Shown here: positions 43,563 to 54,628 of the stretch, piece after piece
Layout: each line of letters begins with the position of its first letter
Numbering within the stretch: the first letter of the stretch is position 1
NCBI GenBank assembly: GCA_030374805.1
Contig: JARGSG010000005.1
Span: forward strand, 558,001-622,000
DNA: 64,000 bases
Source: Gracilaria gracilis
Lineage: Eukaryota; Rhodophyta; Florideophyceae; Gracilariales; Gracilariaceae
Direction of reading: 5' to 3'
Translations under genes and position numbers: made by a program
Notes under the pieces: model-generated
What the model saw: the letters and a program-made list of their open reading frames with translations, nothing else
Databases searched by the model: none
Told to the model about the DNA's origin: nothing

Positions 43563-44350
43563 ATGTGGCGATAGACTTACATTGCTGTACATGTATAGCG
43601 GCCAGCCAAGCCCATTCCGTTATTTTGCACTACTTTGTTTGGTACATTCTCACAACTAAAACGTTTCGTATCAACTAGAACAACTATGACCTTCTCCACT
43701 ATCAACAGATGGCCTTAAAGGTAGAGTGAAAACTAGACTTTTGTCTTGTGTACTTTTATTGCGCGCGATCCACATTTAATGGTTTAAAAGGTCCAGGTTG
43801 CAGCGTATTGACTTAATTAGACCTAGAAGCACACTATGAGTAGCATATGTAGCGCAGAGCAGAGTGAACAGCTGACAAAATTGTCATAACATTTAGTAGT
43901 TTACATGTCTAAACAATTATACTTGTTCTGGCTCTTATTGAAGAATTAGTAGTACAAAAGTACAGATGTGTTGAAAAACGATTATCAAGCTATTGTGATA
44001 CTGGAGAATTAAAGAAGCCTTTGTACAAAACGTATTTGGCACAAGAGCTTTACTGATAAGAGAGACAAGTTTTGTCGACAGCTAAAAATTTGCCATTGTT
44101 TCGTCCCCGTATTTAATAGGCGATATATAGCATGCCAAACGAAGGTAATGATTACGCTATTGACAGGTTCTTTACCTGTCTATTTTACTACAATTACGGC
44201 TTCTTTGAGCACTTGCATCTAGAAGGGTGCTCGTCAGCATGGTTTATGAAGACTCCAAAACGACCTTGCTGGAGAACAGAGTATTATTTTTAATAACTTT
44301 ATGTAACATTGATACATGGAATAGGGGTATTCCAAGTGGAAGTGCTCTTC
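43563..44350. other. Right arm of the TTAA-flanked element, non-coding
   Basis: AT-rich; no gene recognised. Confidence 0.4.
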
Positions 44351-44412
44351 CGGGTATCTATTCCACAAAAATTGATACCACAAAAATTGATACCCGGAAG
44401 AGAATACTTCCG
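44350..44412. repeat. Inverted repeat near the right end of the TTAA-flanked element
   Basis: CTTCCGGGTATC and GATACCCGGAAG face each other across two direct copies of an ACAAAAATTGATACC-like unit. A third, direct CTTCCGGGTATTC follows about 10 bp before the element end. Confidence 0.65.
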
Positions 44413-44427
44413 GGTATTCGACAAGGG

Positions 44428-44822
44428 TTAATGTGTCTGGGATGCGATATGAAACAGGAATCAGTATTGGAGGAGGAGAAATAGTTTGGATCAACGGCGG
44501 TTTTCCGTGTGGGGGGCATACAGATGTAATGATATACTGTCGAGATCTAAAGAAAAGACTACAGACTAACGAAAAAGTTGTTACCGACGACGGATACCCA
44601 GACGAAACATGTTTAAGAAAGAATCGCATTTATCCAACAGATCGAGAAAGACACATATTATTGCGAGCAAGACACGAAAACATACATGATTATCTGAAGC
44701 AGTTCTTGGTTTTAAGCAAGAAGTTTCGCCCCAAGCGATCATTGCATTCAAAGTGTTTTCATGCTGTCGCTAATATCACTCAAGTTTCAATTCAATGTGG
44801 GGAAAAAATTTACGATATATAG
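44428..44822 (+). pseudogene. DDE transposase gene A, 3' half
   Basis: The frame continues from 39677: NVSGMRYETGISI, then EIVWINGGFPCGGHTD, the second catalytic Asp in VVTDDGYPDE, and the Glu in RARHENIHDYLKQF. The conserved C-terminus SLHSKCFHAVANITQ ends at TAG 44820-44822. All catalytic residues of the gene survive across the two halves. It lacks its own start and cannot be expressed without its 5' half, 4.75 kb away. Confidence 0.75.
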
Positions 44823-45792
44823 CTAGTACTGCGTAAAAATGCTATGAGTTGAAGATTCTGTCTCTCTTTAGCTTTTAGATATGTATGCTGTTTGTCCAAC
44901 TTGAACAGAGTTTTAATAATTCATTAATGTTGAACGTATAAAACAAAATGTTTGAGCGTGATTCACGGATAGTCGGAGTCACAAGGCGTACCGCTGTGTA
45001 TTTAAATGTAATTATCCATTTCTTCTTTCCCGTGTCTCCCTGGATGATGATGCGTCTGATACAAGGTTGGTGTTTTCGATTCCTGCAAGAAGACGTTTTT
45101 GACATCAACGAAAGAATCATATCGGCAGTTGATCTAGCTGTATTGTATTGATACCTTTCAACGTTGGTAATATGATGCCTATATAGCAAAAGCGAAGTAG
45201 GAAAAGATTCATGTGTGCCAATCTCGCCTCAATGTCCGCAAATCTACCGTGTATATTCAGTATGTACAGAACGACAATAATATGCTTTTCCATGTATATT
45301 ACGCTTCCTGGAGACGTAGAATTCTTGAAACTTGATTCACATCTCTAGAATCGAAGCGCCAGTAGCTACTGTTCTCAATCAAATCTGCTTCTTGTGAACT
45401 TTGTTCGTTCATGAGGGTTCATTCTCAATTGAAATTCAATGTGTCTCTTTTTAATGGTATCGAATATTCACAATATTTGATCTACACAATGGTTTTCATT
45501 CTGAAGACTAATGTTAGGCTTCGGGGTTGTTAGTTGCAATTTTGCTTAATAAAGGTGCGTTGGCAGCACAGCAACATGCATTTTATGTCACGCAATCTGA
45601 AGACGAAAATTATAGTTCTGAATTCACAACTCTACATGCGCAGCAAAGGCATGTCCGCTGTTGAGATTGTCGATCTCTGAGGGTAGGTTACATGAATTTC
45701 AGACTTTCGAAACCAGAACTACAGAGTACATATATTGGCAGTTAATCTTTGCCATAGGCAAAGAGTAGTAACAACTCGATAAAGTGGCCACC
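44823..45792. other. Spacer between DDE genes A and B
   Basis: AT-rich; short frames only, nothing recognised. Confidence 0.4.
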
Positions 45793-46155
45793 ATGAGCTT
45801 CGAGACGTTTGTTCATGAAGGTCTCTGTCTACTACGCATGTCTCATGGTCTCTCCAGTGTTATGCAGAACCGCTGGTTCTACTTCTTGTTCGGCGTTAAC
45901 CCCCATATTTGTATTATTCTATGGAAAAAAATTGAAAACTTGCTACCGTCTAATACGCAACCCCATCATCTGTTGTGGACTGTGATGTTTCTGAAGGTAT
46001 ACGCAAGCGAAACAGTTAACTCTACTATTGCTAAAGTCGACGAAAAAACGTTTAGGAAATGGAACCGAATAATTTTATCAGCAATTTCCAAACTAAATCT
46101 TGTAAGTACATACCTAAATGTTTTGCACATATTCTATCAATTTTTGCAAACCCTA

Positions 46156-48348
46156 CACCCAGTAACCGCAAATAATGTAGGCGTGTATTTAGTGTGGGTA
46201 CAGATAATACAGTGGCCCACTTCAATTCTTGTTCAAAGAGGTTTGCTATGGAAAACAATTAGTGTGGGCTTCATGAACCTCTTCATGACCTTTATTAATG
46301 TGGTAACAACGGTAAGAAGCTTTGCGCCAAATTCTGCGTACAAAAATGACCCGGTTTGCCTATATAGCCGTTACGGAAGACTTTTACGCCAGTTCTTGCC
46401 ATCATAAGATCAAGCACTTCCCTTAAAATGCCGTGAGAGGTATTTCCATCTTCATATCAGATCATTTGCTCAGTCCAAACCCGAAATGGGATCCACCGTC
46501 CCAAGTGCATCTCCGATTCTTGCTGAATTTCAACGAGCAAACCAATCTCACCCAACGCAGCCGCCAGCAGTACTCGAAGCAAAAACACTACAACACTCTT
46601 CTACGCAGCCGAACAACGTCACAGCAATTCAGAACCCTGAAACCCAGTCTTAACAAGCACAAAAACACCAAGCCCACAATGTTTTGCGCATATCAGATAG
46701 GTTGAAAATTGCTGCTTGGATGCAGAACAAAATAGCGGCCAGTGGTCCCAAGCATATCATTTCGAGAGCAACCAAAAATTTTCCATCGCTTTTCCGGGGA
46801 AACACTAAAGCAAATTTGCAGAAGGCGAGTAGACTTTAAAAGAACCGAGAACTATACTTAAACGAGGACGGTTCTCAACAACAACGTGGACTTTGCACGA
46901 GAATCCCCAGGTCTACTTGCTTTGGAGTGATGGGAACATGTTTGAAGGCACGTCGGGGAAGAGAAAGGAAGGTTTAGCCATGGGTTAAAGCACTCCATAG
47001 ACACTTGGTGTCCGAATTTGACCGTCTTTGCAAGCTGGGGGTGAAGTTCAATTGGAAGACGTGGATGAGTTTAGCGATGGCTTTGATTGAGAATTCTACA
47101 AATTGCGCATACCAAAAAGAACTCATGGGTGAGAAACGCCAGATATGCATCACCTAATGTGTCAATCGGCGATGGATAAAAAATTTTGCCGATTGCCATA
47201 GAATTGTTAGTCATTCTCTCACTGGAAAGCACCTCCTCTCCCCCGCAAAAGAAACATTGATTCATTAGGAAGTTGGTTATTATCTTGGAGTTCTGTTCAG
47301 AGCGTTTCGAAACGGCGAGCTCGACGAGGACGACGTTGAGAATGCCGATGAAACTCATTTTGTCATAAATGTGGACAACGGTGAGACATTAGGATTCTCA
47401 GGAGATATGGTCGTGAAATGGGCTGATGTGGTGTCTGGTGGAGAAGGCATGAAGATGGTTGTGGGTATCAGTGGTGGGAGAAATGCAAAGATTGAATCTG
47501 CGTTCATGGTTTTCACAAACCAGAACAGGAGCTATCCCATTCGAGAAGTTCCAGATGATGTCGATGGTGTCTCGTACCGCAGTGGACCGAAGGACTGGAT
47601 GGACACGATCGTTTTGCCACAGTGGCATTCGGAAGAGAAAGTGATCAAGCGCCTACCACATGGACGCAAACGCGTCCTTTTCATCGACATTTGTAGCGGT
47701 CACAATCCAACAACGGCCCTGGAAGAGGCAACTCACCGTATCAAAACGGAGCTACGCTATTTTTACAAGAACGCAACCCATTTAGTTCAGACAGTAGACT
47801 CGTTTATCATCCAAAAGATAAAGAGTGCGTGGAGTAGGCCTTGGGAAAAGCACAAATGGATCTTATATTGAGTAAGAAGTGGTCTGGTTCTGGAAAGCTG
47901 TTCAACCCCGGGAAGACTTTTTTCTGAAGCTTGCGGTTGCGGCTATTAGAGATGTTAACCGTCAGCGTGATGCTGATGGTCTCACGTACACGGGAAAGGC
48001 AATGATTCGAACCGGGCTGGCTCTGAATCTAGATGGGATGTGGGAGGGGAAGCAACTCTTCCCAGAAGTGCAAGAAATCATTAAGAAGTACAGATCGCAC
48101 TTTGAAGCCGCCCCTGTGACTCCAAGCCAGACGGAAGTAAGCTGATGTGCTTTGTGTGGTGTGTGTGAGCCTAACACTTGACCTACACTATATTTGGCGT
48201 GTCAATTTAATGTAGTCCACATTAAATAGGTTAGTACCACAAATAGTGTCGTACCAAATTTATTGTGGTCCACTTCAATATCGGTCTCTTCGACACGAAA
48301 AATGTTACAGTGAATAATGTGGCCTACATTGTTTGCGGTCACTGGGTG
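46156..48348. mobile_element. TA-flanked pogo-like element P1
   Basis: It begins CACCCAGTAACCGCAAATAA and ends with the complement TTTGCGGTCACTGGGTG, with TA on each side (46154-46155 and 48349-48350). Subterminal copies of a palindromic word like AATGTGGNCCACATT occur near both ends (for example 48210-48330), as in arrays bound by transposases. It carries one plus-strand transposase pseudogene. The same ends are found at 51806 and 54626. Confidence 0.8.
46683..48144 (+). pseudogene. Pogo/DDE_1 transposase of P1, frameshifted
   Basis: The upstream part has a DNA-binding-like segment (DRLKIAAWMQNKIAASG) and a broken middle with several frame changes. The core reads ADETHFVINVDNGETLGFSG (first Asp region), VVKWADVVSGGEGMKMVVGI, GPKDWMDTIVLPQW, then VLFIDICSGHN, where Ile replaces the usual Asn after the second Asp, and THLVQTVDSFIIQKIKSAW for the third acidic site. 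After TGA near 47871 the homologous end continues in other frames (FFLKLAVAAIRDVNRQRDAD) to the TGA at 48143-48145. The motif set matches DDE_1 proteins of algae and oomycetes. It is inactive. Confidence 0.75.
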
Positions 48349-48828
48349 TAACATATTTGATAAGATATCATGGGAATCGAGAATTGTGAAAAATGTGATA
48401 AAGTTCATGCGTCGATAGATGGAGAGGACTTCAAAATTTGTGAACCTACTTTGTTTGATCCAAAATGGTTCAGTCATAAGTTTCATGGCCCCGGTCTAAG
48501 ATACGAAGTGGTAGTCTCAGTAAGAAGGGGTCATGTGGTTTGGGCCCATGGATGATTTCCATACGGATCATACTCAGACCTTAAAATATTTCAGTCACGG
48601 ATTGAAGAAATTATACCAACGGGAGAGTTGGTTGTTGAGGATGGAACAGATCAAAGCAAAAAATGCTTGCGATCTGGAAGAACAAATCAGTATATGAAAA
48701 ATGGAATTATTAAGAACCTTCGCGCCCGGGAGACGCGGGAAAATCGGATAAGGCAAGAATTTTTAATTTTTATGCATACGAATATAATACCAAAAGCATT
48801 GTTGTACGTGTGGTGTGCGGTAGCGTGA

Positions 48829-49311
48829 CTTCCATAAAAAGGAGAATTGTGTACAGTAAAATGAAAGTAATTTTTGTGAGAGAGCAAGCTTGCACCGTAG
48901 CTTACTGTAAGATAGCCGTTTTTAACCAGGTGATGTAGAGGTTAACCTACGAGGTTAAGTTACAAAGTGCAAAAATTGACCTGCGTATTGAAGAAAAACT
49001 TTTGTGTGTCAAGTAATGTTAATTATGTGCTCTTAATAACAATTTATTGTAGTATAAGGTAAGTAAACTTTAATCCATGAATTACGAGATGAAAAGCAGA
49101 AAACCTTGTATGAATATGTGCAACAATTAATATCAAAAAATCGGAATGGCTCCATCTCTCGAACCGAGATATTGGCAAAACTTTGTTCGAAACCTTCTTT
49201 GGCAGTGAAAACCAAAGCTGTAGCCCTTTCTCCGAGCTTTTAAATGAGACAAAGCATACTCCAATTGAGTAAGAAATGACGAAGCTACATAAAAAACAAT
49301 ACCACAAAGCT
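48829..49311. other. Spacer without recognised gene
   Basis: AT-rich; nothing recognised. Confidence 0.4.
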
Positions 49312-51419
49312 TTACAGGGTGTTTTGCCAGTGATTTCCACTACAAAAGTAAGCGTCACGTTTCTCAACAACATTGTCGTAATACCGATTCAACACGTTCT
49401 TGACAAGATATGCTTCTCTATTCCGCCCTTGAGCGGATGCAATTTGAGACAGTGGCACCATAGCTACCCGCAGCATTTTAGATTGCAACACAAATTCTGT
49501 TCTTGCGCGTATCGTTGCAATCGAAACCGATGCCTTCCGCAGAGTGTGTCGCTCCCATGTAGTGTCAGAAGACAGTCGCTTGGTTAGTACCCCATCAAAA
49601 AAACTGTTAGAGAAACGAAAGATATGATATGTAGAAAGCTTAAAAGTGTTAGGTACCTTGAAGAACTCTTTCAGAAGCCCCTTCCAGTCGAACCACCTCA
49701 CAGCAGTTGTATTAACTGCCTTATTAGAGGAAGAGCTTTCTTCCAATATTTTCATCATATCCCTCGGGCCAAACACATCAAACTGTTTCAATCTTCTTTT
49801 AACCATGCCAAACGCAGCATCACACCTATTTTTTGTGTGCCCAGCAACCAAAAAGCGCAGCGTGATCTCATCTTTGTACTGCATACACACTCTCCATAGT
49901 AGATACCAGATCATATATTGATTCTTATTCTGACCGCTGCATTGTCAGCGTGAAGGCCAAGCTTTCTATGATGTTCGGAAACAGCTCCAGCAGAGTGATG
50001 CTCATTGATTGCATGATCTAACATCGAGGCAACTTCGTTACATGTCTTGCTGCTAGGCCAGTGCCTCTCCGGTAGGCCGTATACATTACAAACCTGTTTA
50101 GTACTGCTATACACTCCGCATATATCAAACTTGAGCCCCGTAACGAGATGCAATTGTCCCGGCTGTCGCAACAAATGCGGGAGTAGTACTTTTTCCGCAA
50201 AGTCGAATATTAAATGTATCGGTGTGCCTGACGGAGATGCGGCGGCAGCACTTTGAATTGTTCTGAACAATTTGAACTCATTAAGTGCGTTGAGTCGATA
50301 TGCTCTTCTCGCAGCAAGCAATGTTTCCCTCAGATCCATATTGCTAGTACTTTTCGCAGAGTTCATTAAAGTGGTGCATTGGTCGCAAAAATCACTACCA
50401 GCTTTCAGAATGCGAAGCATAGGGTAGTGATTTCCCCAAACTTTCAGGAAAACACTCTTTGAAAGCGCAGCATCCGGTTTGCAAGCGTGCGACTGCTGTG
50501 CAGCGGCGTCCGTGATATCGCTCCAACGTTCTTTATACGATTCATAAATCGCATCCCTCCGGGTGTCGCTGCCTAGCCATTGTAAGGGAGAATGATAATC
50601 AGACCCTCGACCGGTTGGACATGAGAGAGCGTTCAAATCTGCGTAACGACGTAGAAAGGCTAACGCTGTGCTGGTCTGCAGGGACCGTCTACCCTTGCGG
50701 CCGTTGCTTCGCGCGTTTCGGTGCAGATGGAACTCCTTTGCAGCGCCTATTTCATTCGCAAAGTGCTGTAACGTACGGGGGTGGAGCTGTACTACTGCGG
50801 GGAATCCATGATGACAAACCCACGATCCGCGAAGCGCATACCTCGTAGTTTGGTTTTCGTCTCCGTCTGTGCTTACCCTTCGACGTTTTTGCTTTCGCCG
50901 TTGCGCGCGTTCCGGACTCCGCTCCATGATCTGATTGGATTCTCCGGGTGGTGCGGAGAGAGAGAGAAGCATGCCACGCACAATATTTGTTTTCTCGTCC
51001 TCGTCGAGCACTGCAAAGCTGGCCGCGAGAGAAAAGTGGGAGTCTGACATGCATTTTGGGTTGCAAAGACAATGAGCGAGTGCGCCGTCAAAATGCTGTC
51101 TTGCCTCTTGTGTTGGCTGGGAGGCGCCCTCTGTCGGAATTGTGTTTGATGTTGGTGGTGAAAGTGTTTGTGTTTCATGCTGACTGGTGTCGGGAGTGGG
51201 TTCGGATGGCGGCGGGGGGACGTTCTGGGCATCGAGGTGCTCAAGGTCTTGAGCAATAAGATCCCCGATGCCGACGCTGTTCTCATCGAAGAAGAACGGC
51301 GCCGAAAGCATGGCGGCGATAACTATGGGCCTGTAGTGTGGGAACCAGAGAGCCCCAAAAAAGTACAAGCGTTTTTCTGCGTCTTGCCGGGCGTTTTGAA
51401 AAAACAGCTGGAACCGCAT
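49312..51419 (-). pseudogene. DUF7869-like transposon protein with a single frameshift
   Basis: The gene starts at ATG 51419 and spans about 700 codons. The N-terminal third is low in complexity (Pro/Thr/Ser), followed by a Cys/His region (AHCLCNPKCMSDSHF) and an Arg-rich segment. The core has KVWGNHYPMLRI, a CDQCTT motif, HLIFDFAEKVLLPHLLRQPG, GLKFDICGVYSS, and LHADN, at which the frame breaks. A one-base loss at about 49940/49941 sends it to a stop at 49911. In the next frame the family motif continues (GQNKNQYMIWYLLW, FLVAGHTKNRCDAAFGMVK, VFGPRDMMKILEESS) to 49312. The HADN...GQNKN and AGHTKNRCD motifs are those I associate with DUF7869, likely an RNase H-fold transposase; that last step is inference. 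Apart from the one base the gene appears complete. Confidence 0.7.
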
Positions 51420-51803
51420 CTTCTACCAAGATTCCCCACTCCTCAGGGATGAGACCTCCAATTTGCTCGCAAATGGTCTCGTTTGAAAGGTAAGAGTGTG
51501 AGGATTATGGATATGTGGATATCGTGAAAACTTTGAAACGTGCCATTGCGAATATGTGATATGGATTGTTTCTCATATGAACAAAATAGCTCAATTTTGA
51601 GGAAAGTTGAAAAGTCGACTTGGTTATATTTCCGTAATTTGAGCGATTGAGTTGATAATTTTTGCACTAAGTCGTCTCCAACTAAACGAAGTATTTCATT
51701 TACACTTTTGAAAACCAACATATGGTTACATTTTTATAGAGAGTTATCGACTCGTAGAGGTAAAGTTGCAGAACTCGACTGGTTGACTTACTTATGAACC
51801 ATG
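51420..51803. other. Spacer without recognised gene
   Basis: Nothing recognised between the DUF7869-like gene and element P2. Confidence 0.4.
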
Positions 51804-51805
51804 TA

Positions 51806-54626
51806 CACCCAGTGACCGCAAATATTGTAGCCCACATTAATTCAGCACCGACAAAAGCGGATATAGTGTGGGCCACATCTAACTAGATACCCACGTAATT
51901 AAGGTGCAGGCGTAAATAATGTGGCCCACATTAATAAAAATTGGCAGAAATAATGTGGGTTAAAGCGTCATTTATTGACTTCAATTTTGAGCTAATCACG
52001 CCTGAATAGACGGTTCAGCACAACATGCACCCTCAATAAGCGCCTCTTGTCTAACTAGCAAAGCATTCACCTCGTCTTCAATACTTGTAGCCACGTACTA
52101 TCGTACATGCTTCTCATTAATGGCTAAGAAAAAAAGACAGGGCCATTTCTGTGAGCTCGCACAGTGCGAGCGAGAAAAATTGGAAGGGTACCGCTTTTTG
52201 TATGGAATTTCGGCATGAAAAGCAGCAAAGCTTAGCGCTTTGATGATTTTGATGGCGTCAGAGACCATAAAGGACACATTAATTCTTCTTGGTCTTCATC
52301 AGAAGGCACTTTAAATATCAGGGGTAGGTAAAAGAGGGACAGCTTAGACAAAATTAAAATGAAAACATCTTGCACATTTTTGAACCCTCCAATGTTCGGG
52401 CACATTCATGCTATACCCGTAGGCTCCCCTCCTGCCAGACGAGAAGCATCAGCAGTTCCAAACAAAGATCAAAGGAAACAATTTTTACTCATTCTCAGTA
52501 GCACATCAAGAGACACTATTTGTGATAAAAGGGGACAACCTGGCACATTTAACTAGGTCAAAAACGCCTAAAAACACAACTAACCTTAAATAGCCCCTGT
52601 GTTTTACGAGGCCCTTAGCCTCGCCTGTGCACGTCGATCGGCGCTAGATAGGTTAAGTTGCCGCCCCCTCATGACGCGGTTTTGCATCCACACTATATGC
52701 CGCTCCTTCCCCTTCAGTGCCTCGTCTCACTTCCGAACTTTTCCCGCAGCTTCAGCTTCCTTCTGTGGTTTACGAGCTTCGGCTTCGGCCGCTCTGGCCC
52801 AACTTTGTGCATTCTGAGCTTCTTTTTCAAGCTCTCTTTCTCTCAGTGCCTCCAAGACGGTCTTCGACGTTAACAAAGACCCCGTTGTCGTGTTCAATGT
52901 ACCATTCTGCGATATTCCACCATCTGATTTCAACATATTGCGAGTGTTTGTAAAATCGCTGACAATACACATATACGTCTTGTGCGCTACACTTTGGCTC
53001 TCTGCACAGCCATAGTTTGTAATGTCTGTCTTCTTGATGACGGTTGGGTTCGCTTCTTTCCGGTATGGGTGCCATAAACCGCATGCCTCAAATTCTTTGA
53101 CAATATTCGTATACGTAACAGCCTGAGTATATGCCTTGTTCAACAGATCGCACAATGTAAACACGTCATTCCTATCATCCCCAATCATAACGGTGCGTTG
53201 TTTCAGGAGGTTGCGAAAGTAGCTCTTAAATGGTGAGAAGACGGAATAATCTAACACCTGTGTTCTGTGGCTTGTATGCGCGGGCAAGCCTACGGCGACA
53301 AACCCTTTTTCTTCCATCATCTTTAGTGCTTTGTACGTGCAATGAGCCCCATAACCATCGAAACTGAAAATAATGTCTTCATATTTCTCCCGCAAGGCCT
53401 TGGTTTCTTCAACAAAATGTTCCACCCACCTCAAGAAGATATTTCCGTCGACACCAGCGGGGTCCTTGTAACACGTTACCGCATTGAATGGAAGGTAGCA
53501 CGACGCCGTTTCGCGTTGACCGTCCGTTCGAATGCGATATTTGGCCCGCACACCTTGTACAACAACTAATGGTGACCATGCTCGCCCATCTTCGGATACC
53601 ACCGCCATGATTGTGGCGTGGTGAGCATTTCCTGACCATTTTAGCTCCAATGAATTGCTTCTGTCGTGCTTTTTTTAATAAAGCCTTGGATCTGGGCCTC
53701 GTTGAGATTCTGACGGAAAAGCCGCTTTCATCAATATTGAATATTTGGTCCGGGGTATGAACCTTGTACTCTTTTGTATACCTAGTTGAGGCGGACGTAA
53801 TGTGCCGCAAAGTTCTCAGGTGACATGACCATTGCTTGCAATTTCTCCAGATTGGTCCTTCTCTTAAGGCATAACTGAAAATGGCGGCCCAGGAAGGTCT
53901 GCACAAAGCATTCCCCGGGCTTATAGTCTTTAAACGGTATTTGAAATTGTCTTGCTGTTATGAGACCACGCACGTAATGTTGGACTACCTCCTTAAAGCA
54001 CTCCCGGGGAAGAGGTGTATCTTGATTGGAAAAGTGCAAAACGGCGTCCACAATTAGTTGTTCTTCTGTGAGTGTCAAGTTTGTAGGTCGGCCTTGGCGA
54101 TTTCTAGTTGTGTTTTTATTTTTGAGTACACGATTAAAATGTGATTTGGCGACGCCAAAAGTTATGGCACATCGACGAAGGGAGGTGTTGCCGTTTTTGT
54201 AGCATCTAACAGCTCTAAGAAGCTAATCGGAATAGGATCCATGAGGTGAGGGGGCCAGAACCCGCTTTGTTACCATTGATTGTAGTCGCAGGGCACCGAA
54301 GTTCTCGGGTGCTTTGTCTGGTCTCGAGTTGACAATATCTCAGCCGCTGGAGAACCTGGGAGATTGCGGGGATGACCCCTGCCAGGAAGAAGGCCGCTGA
54401 GTTCGAATTTGGCGCCAGAATTTGAATTGTTTGAGGCCGTTCAGCGCCGGAGCCTAAGAATTCTTGTTTGACAGCCACTTCAGAATGGGCTTCAAAATTT
54501 TATTAGAAATAAAGTCCCTACTTACTGTACTGTCCCCTATTTCGCCACCCCGATTATAGTGTGGGCTACATTAAAACCAGGTACCCACACTATATTTGAA
54601 CCCACTTTATTTGCGGTCACTGGGTG
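51806..54626. mobile_element. TA-flanked element P2, same ends as P1
   Basis: It begins CACCCAGTGACCGCAAATAT and ends TTTGCGGTCACTGGGTG with TA on each side (51804-51805 and 54627-54628). Subterminal words such as ATGTGGCCCACATTA occur near 51835-51960 and near 54555-54600. It holds a minus-strand transposase of a different subfamily from that in P1. A weaker inverted pair, CAGTAG... near 52494 and the complement of ...ACTTACTG near 54521, may mark a second pogo-like element nested inside P2. Confidence 0.75.
52727..54217 (-). pseudogene. Pogo/CENP-B-type DDE_1 transposase in P2, two frameshifts
   Basis: The N-terminus has a Psq-type helix-turn-helix (VRCYKNGNTSLRRCAITFGV), then LTEEQLIVDAVLHFSNQ, which starts the CENP-B-like second binding domain. 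The catalytic core follows: D1 in DQIFNIDESGFSV, the segment NAHHATIMAVVSEDGR, D2 in IIFSFDGYGAH and D3 in HRTQVLDYSVFSPFK. A Lys/Glu/Ala-rich coiled-coil-like tail ends at 52727. The three catalytic positions are intact, but the parts lie in three frames: 54078 to about 53785, about 53830 to 53655, and 53650 to 52727. No full-length product is possible. Confidence 0.78.
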
Positions 54627-54628
54627 TA

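Larger units (their letters stand above)
39678..44427. mobile_element. TTAA-flanked DNA transposon (piggyBac-like ends), 4750 bp
   Basis: The insert begins CCCTTGT and ends ACAAGGG, and TTAA flanks both sides (39674-39677 and 44428-44431). The interrupted gene reads through in frame if the insert and one TTAA are ignored. TTAA duplication with CCC...GGG ends is the hallmark of piggyBac elements. No piggyBac transposase is found inside, so this is a non-autonomous member or a relic. It now contains a third Harbinger-like copy (40999-43562) and another possible insertion (39860-40700). Near its right end an inverted pair (CTTCCGGGTATC/GATACCCGGAAG, about 44355-44407) forms a hairpin. Confidence 0.72.
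45793..48828 (+). pseudogene. DDE transposase gene B, intron occupied by a pogo-like element
   Basis: Exon 1 (45793-46101) begins with ATG in a good context (GCCACCATGA) and carries FGVNPHICIILWKKIENL, HHLLWTVMFLKVYASETVN and KVDEKTFRKWNRI. It ends at a consensus donor GTAAGT (46102-46107). A TA-flanked 2.2-kb transposon (46156-48348) lies 54 bp into the intron. Exon 2 can start at 48382 after the acceptor CGAG and is in phase: CDKVHASIDGEDFKICEP (D1), PKWFSHKFHGPGLRYEVVV, VVWAHG, then TGA 48553-48555. The frame continues with TGELVVEDGTDQ (D2 region) and a frameshifted Glu region. The intron position matches gene A. The stop makes it a pseudogene. Confidence 0.75.

Noticed and set aside
48000..48016. 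B-box-like GGTTCGAATC on the minus strand
   Set aside because: It lies inside the conserved transposase coding sequence of P1 and has no A box partner.
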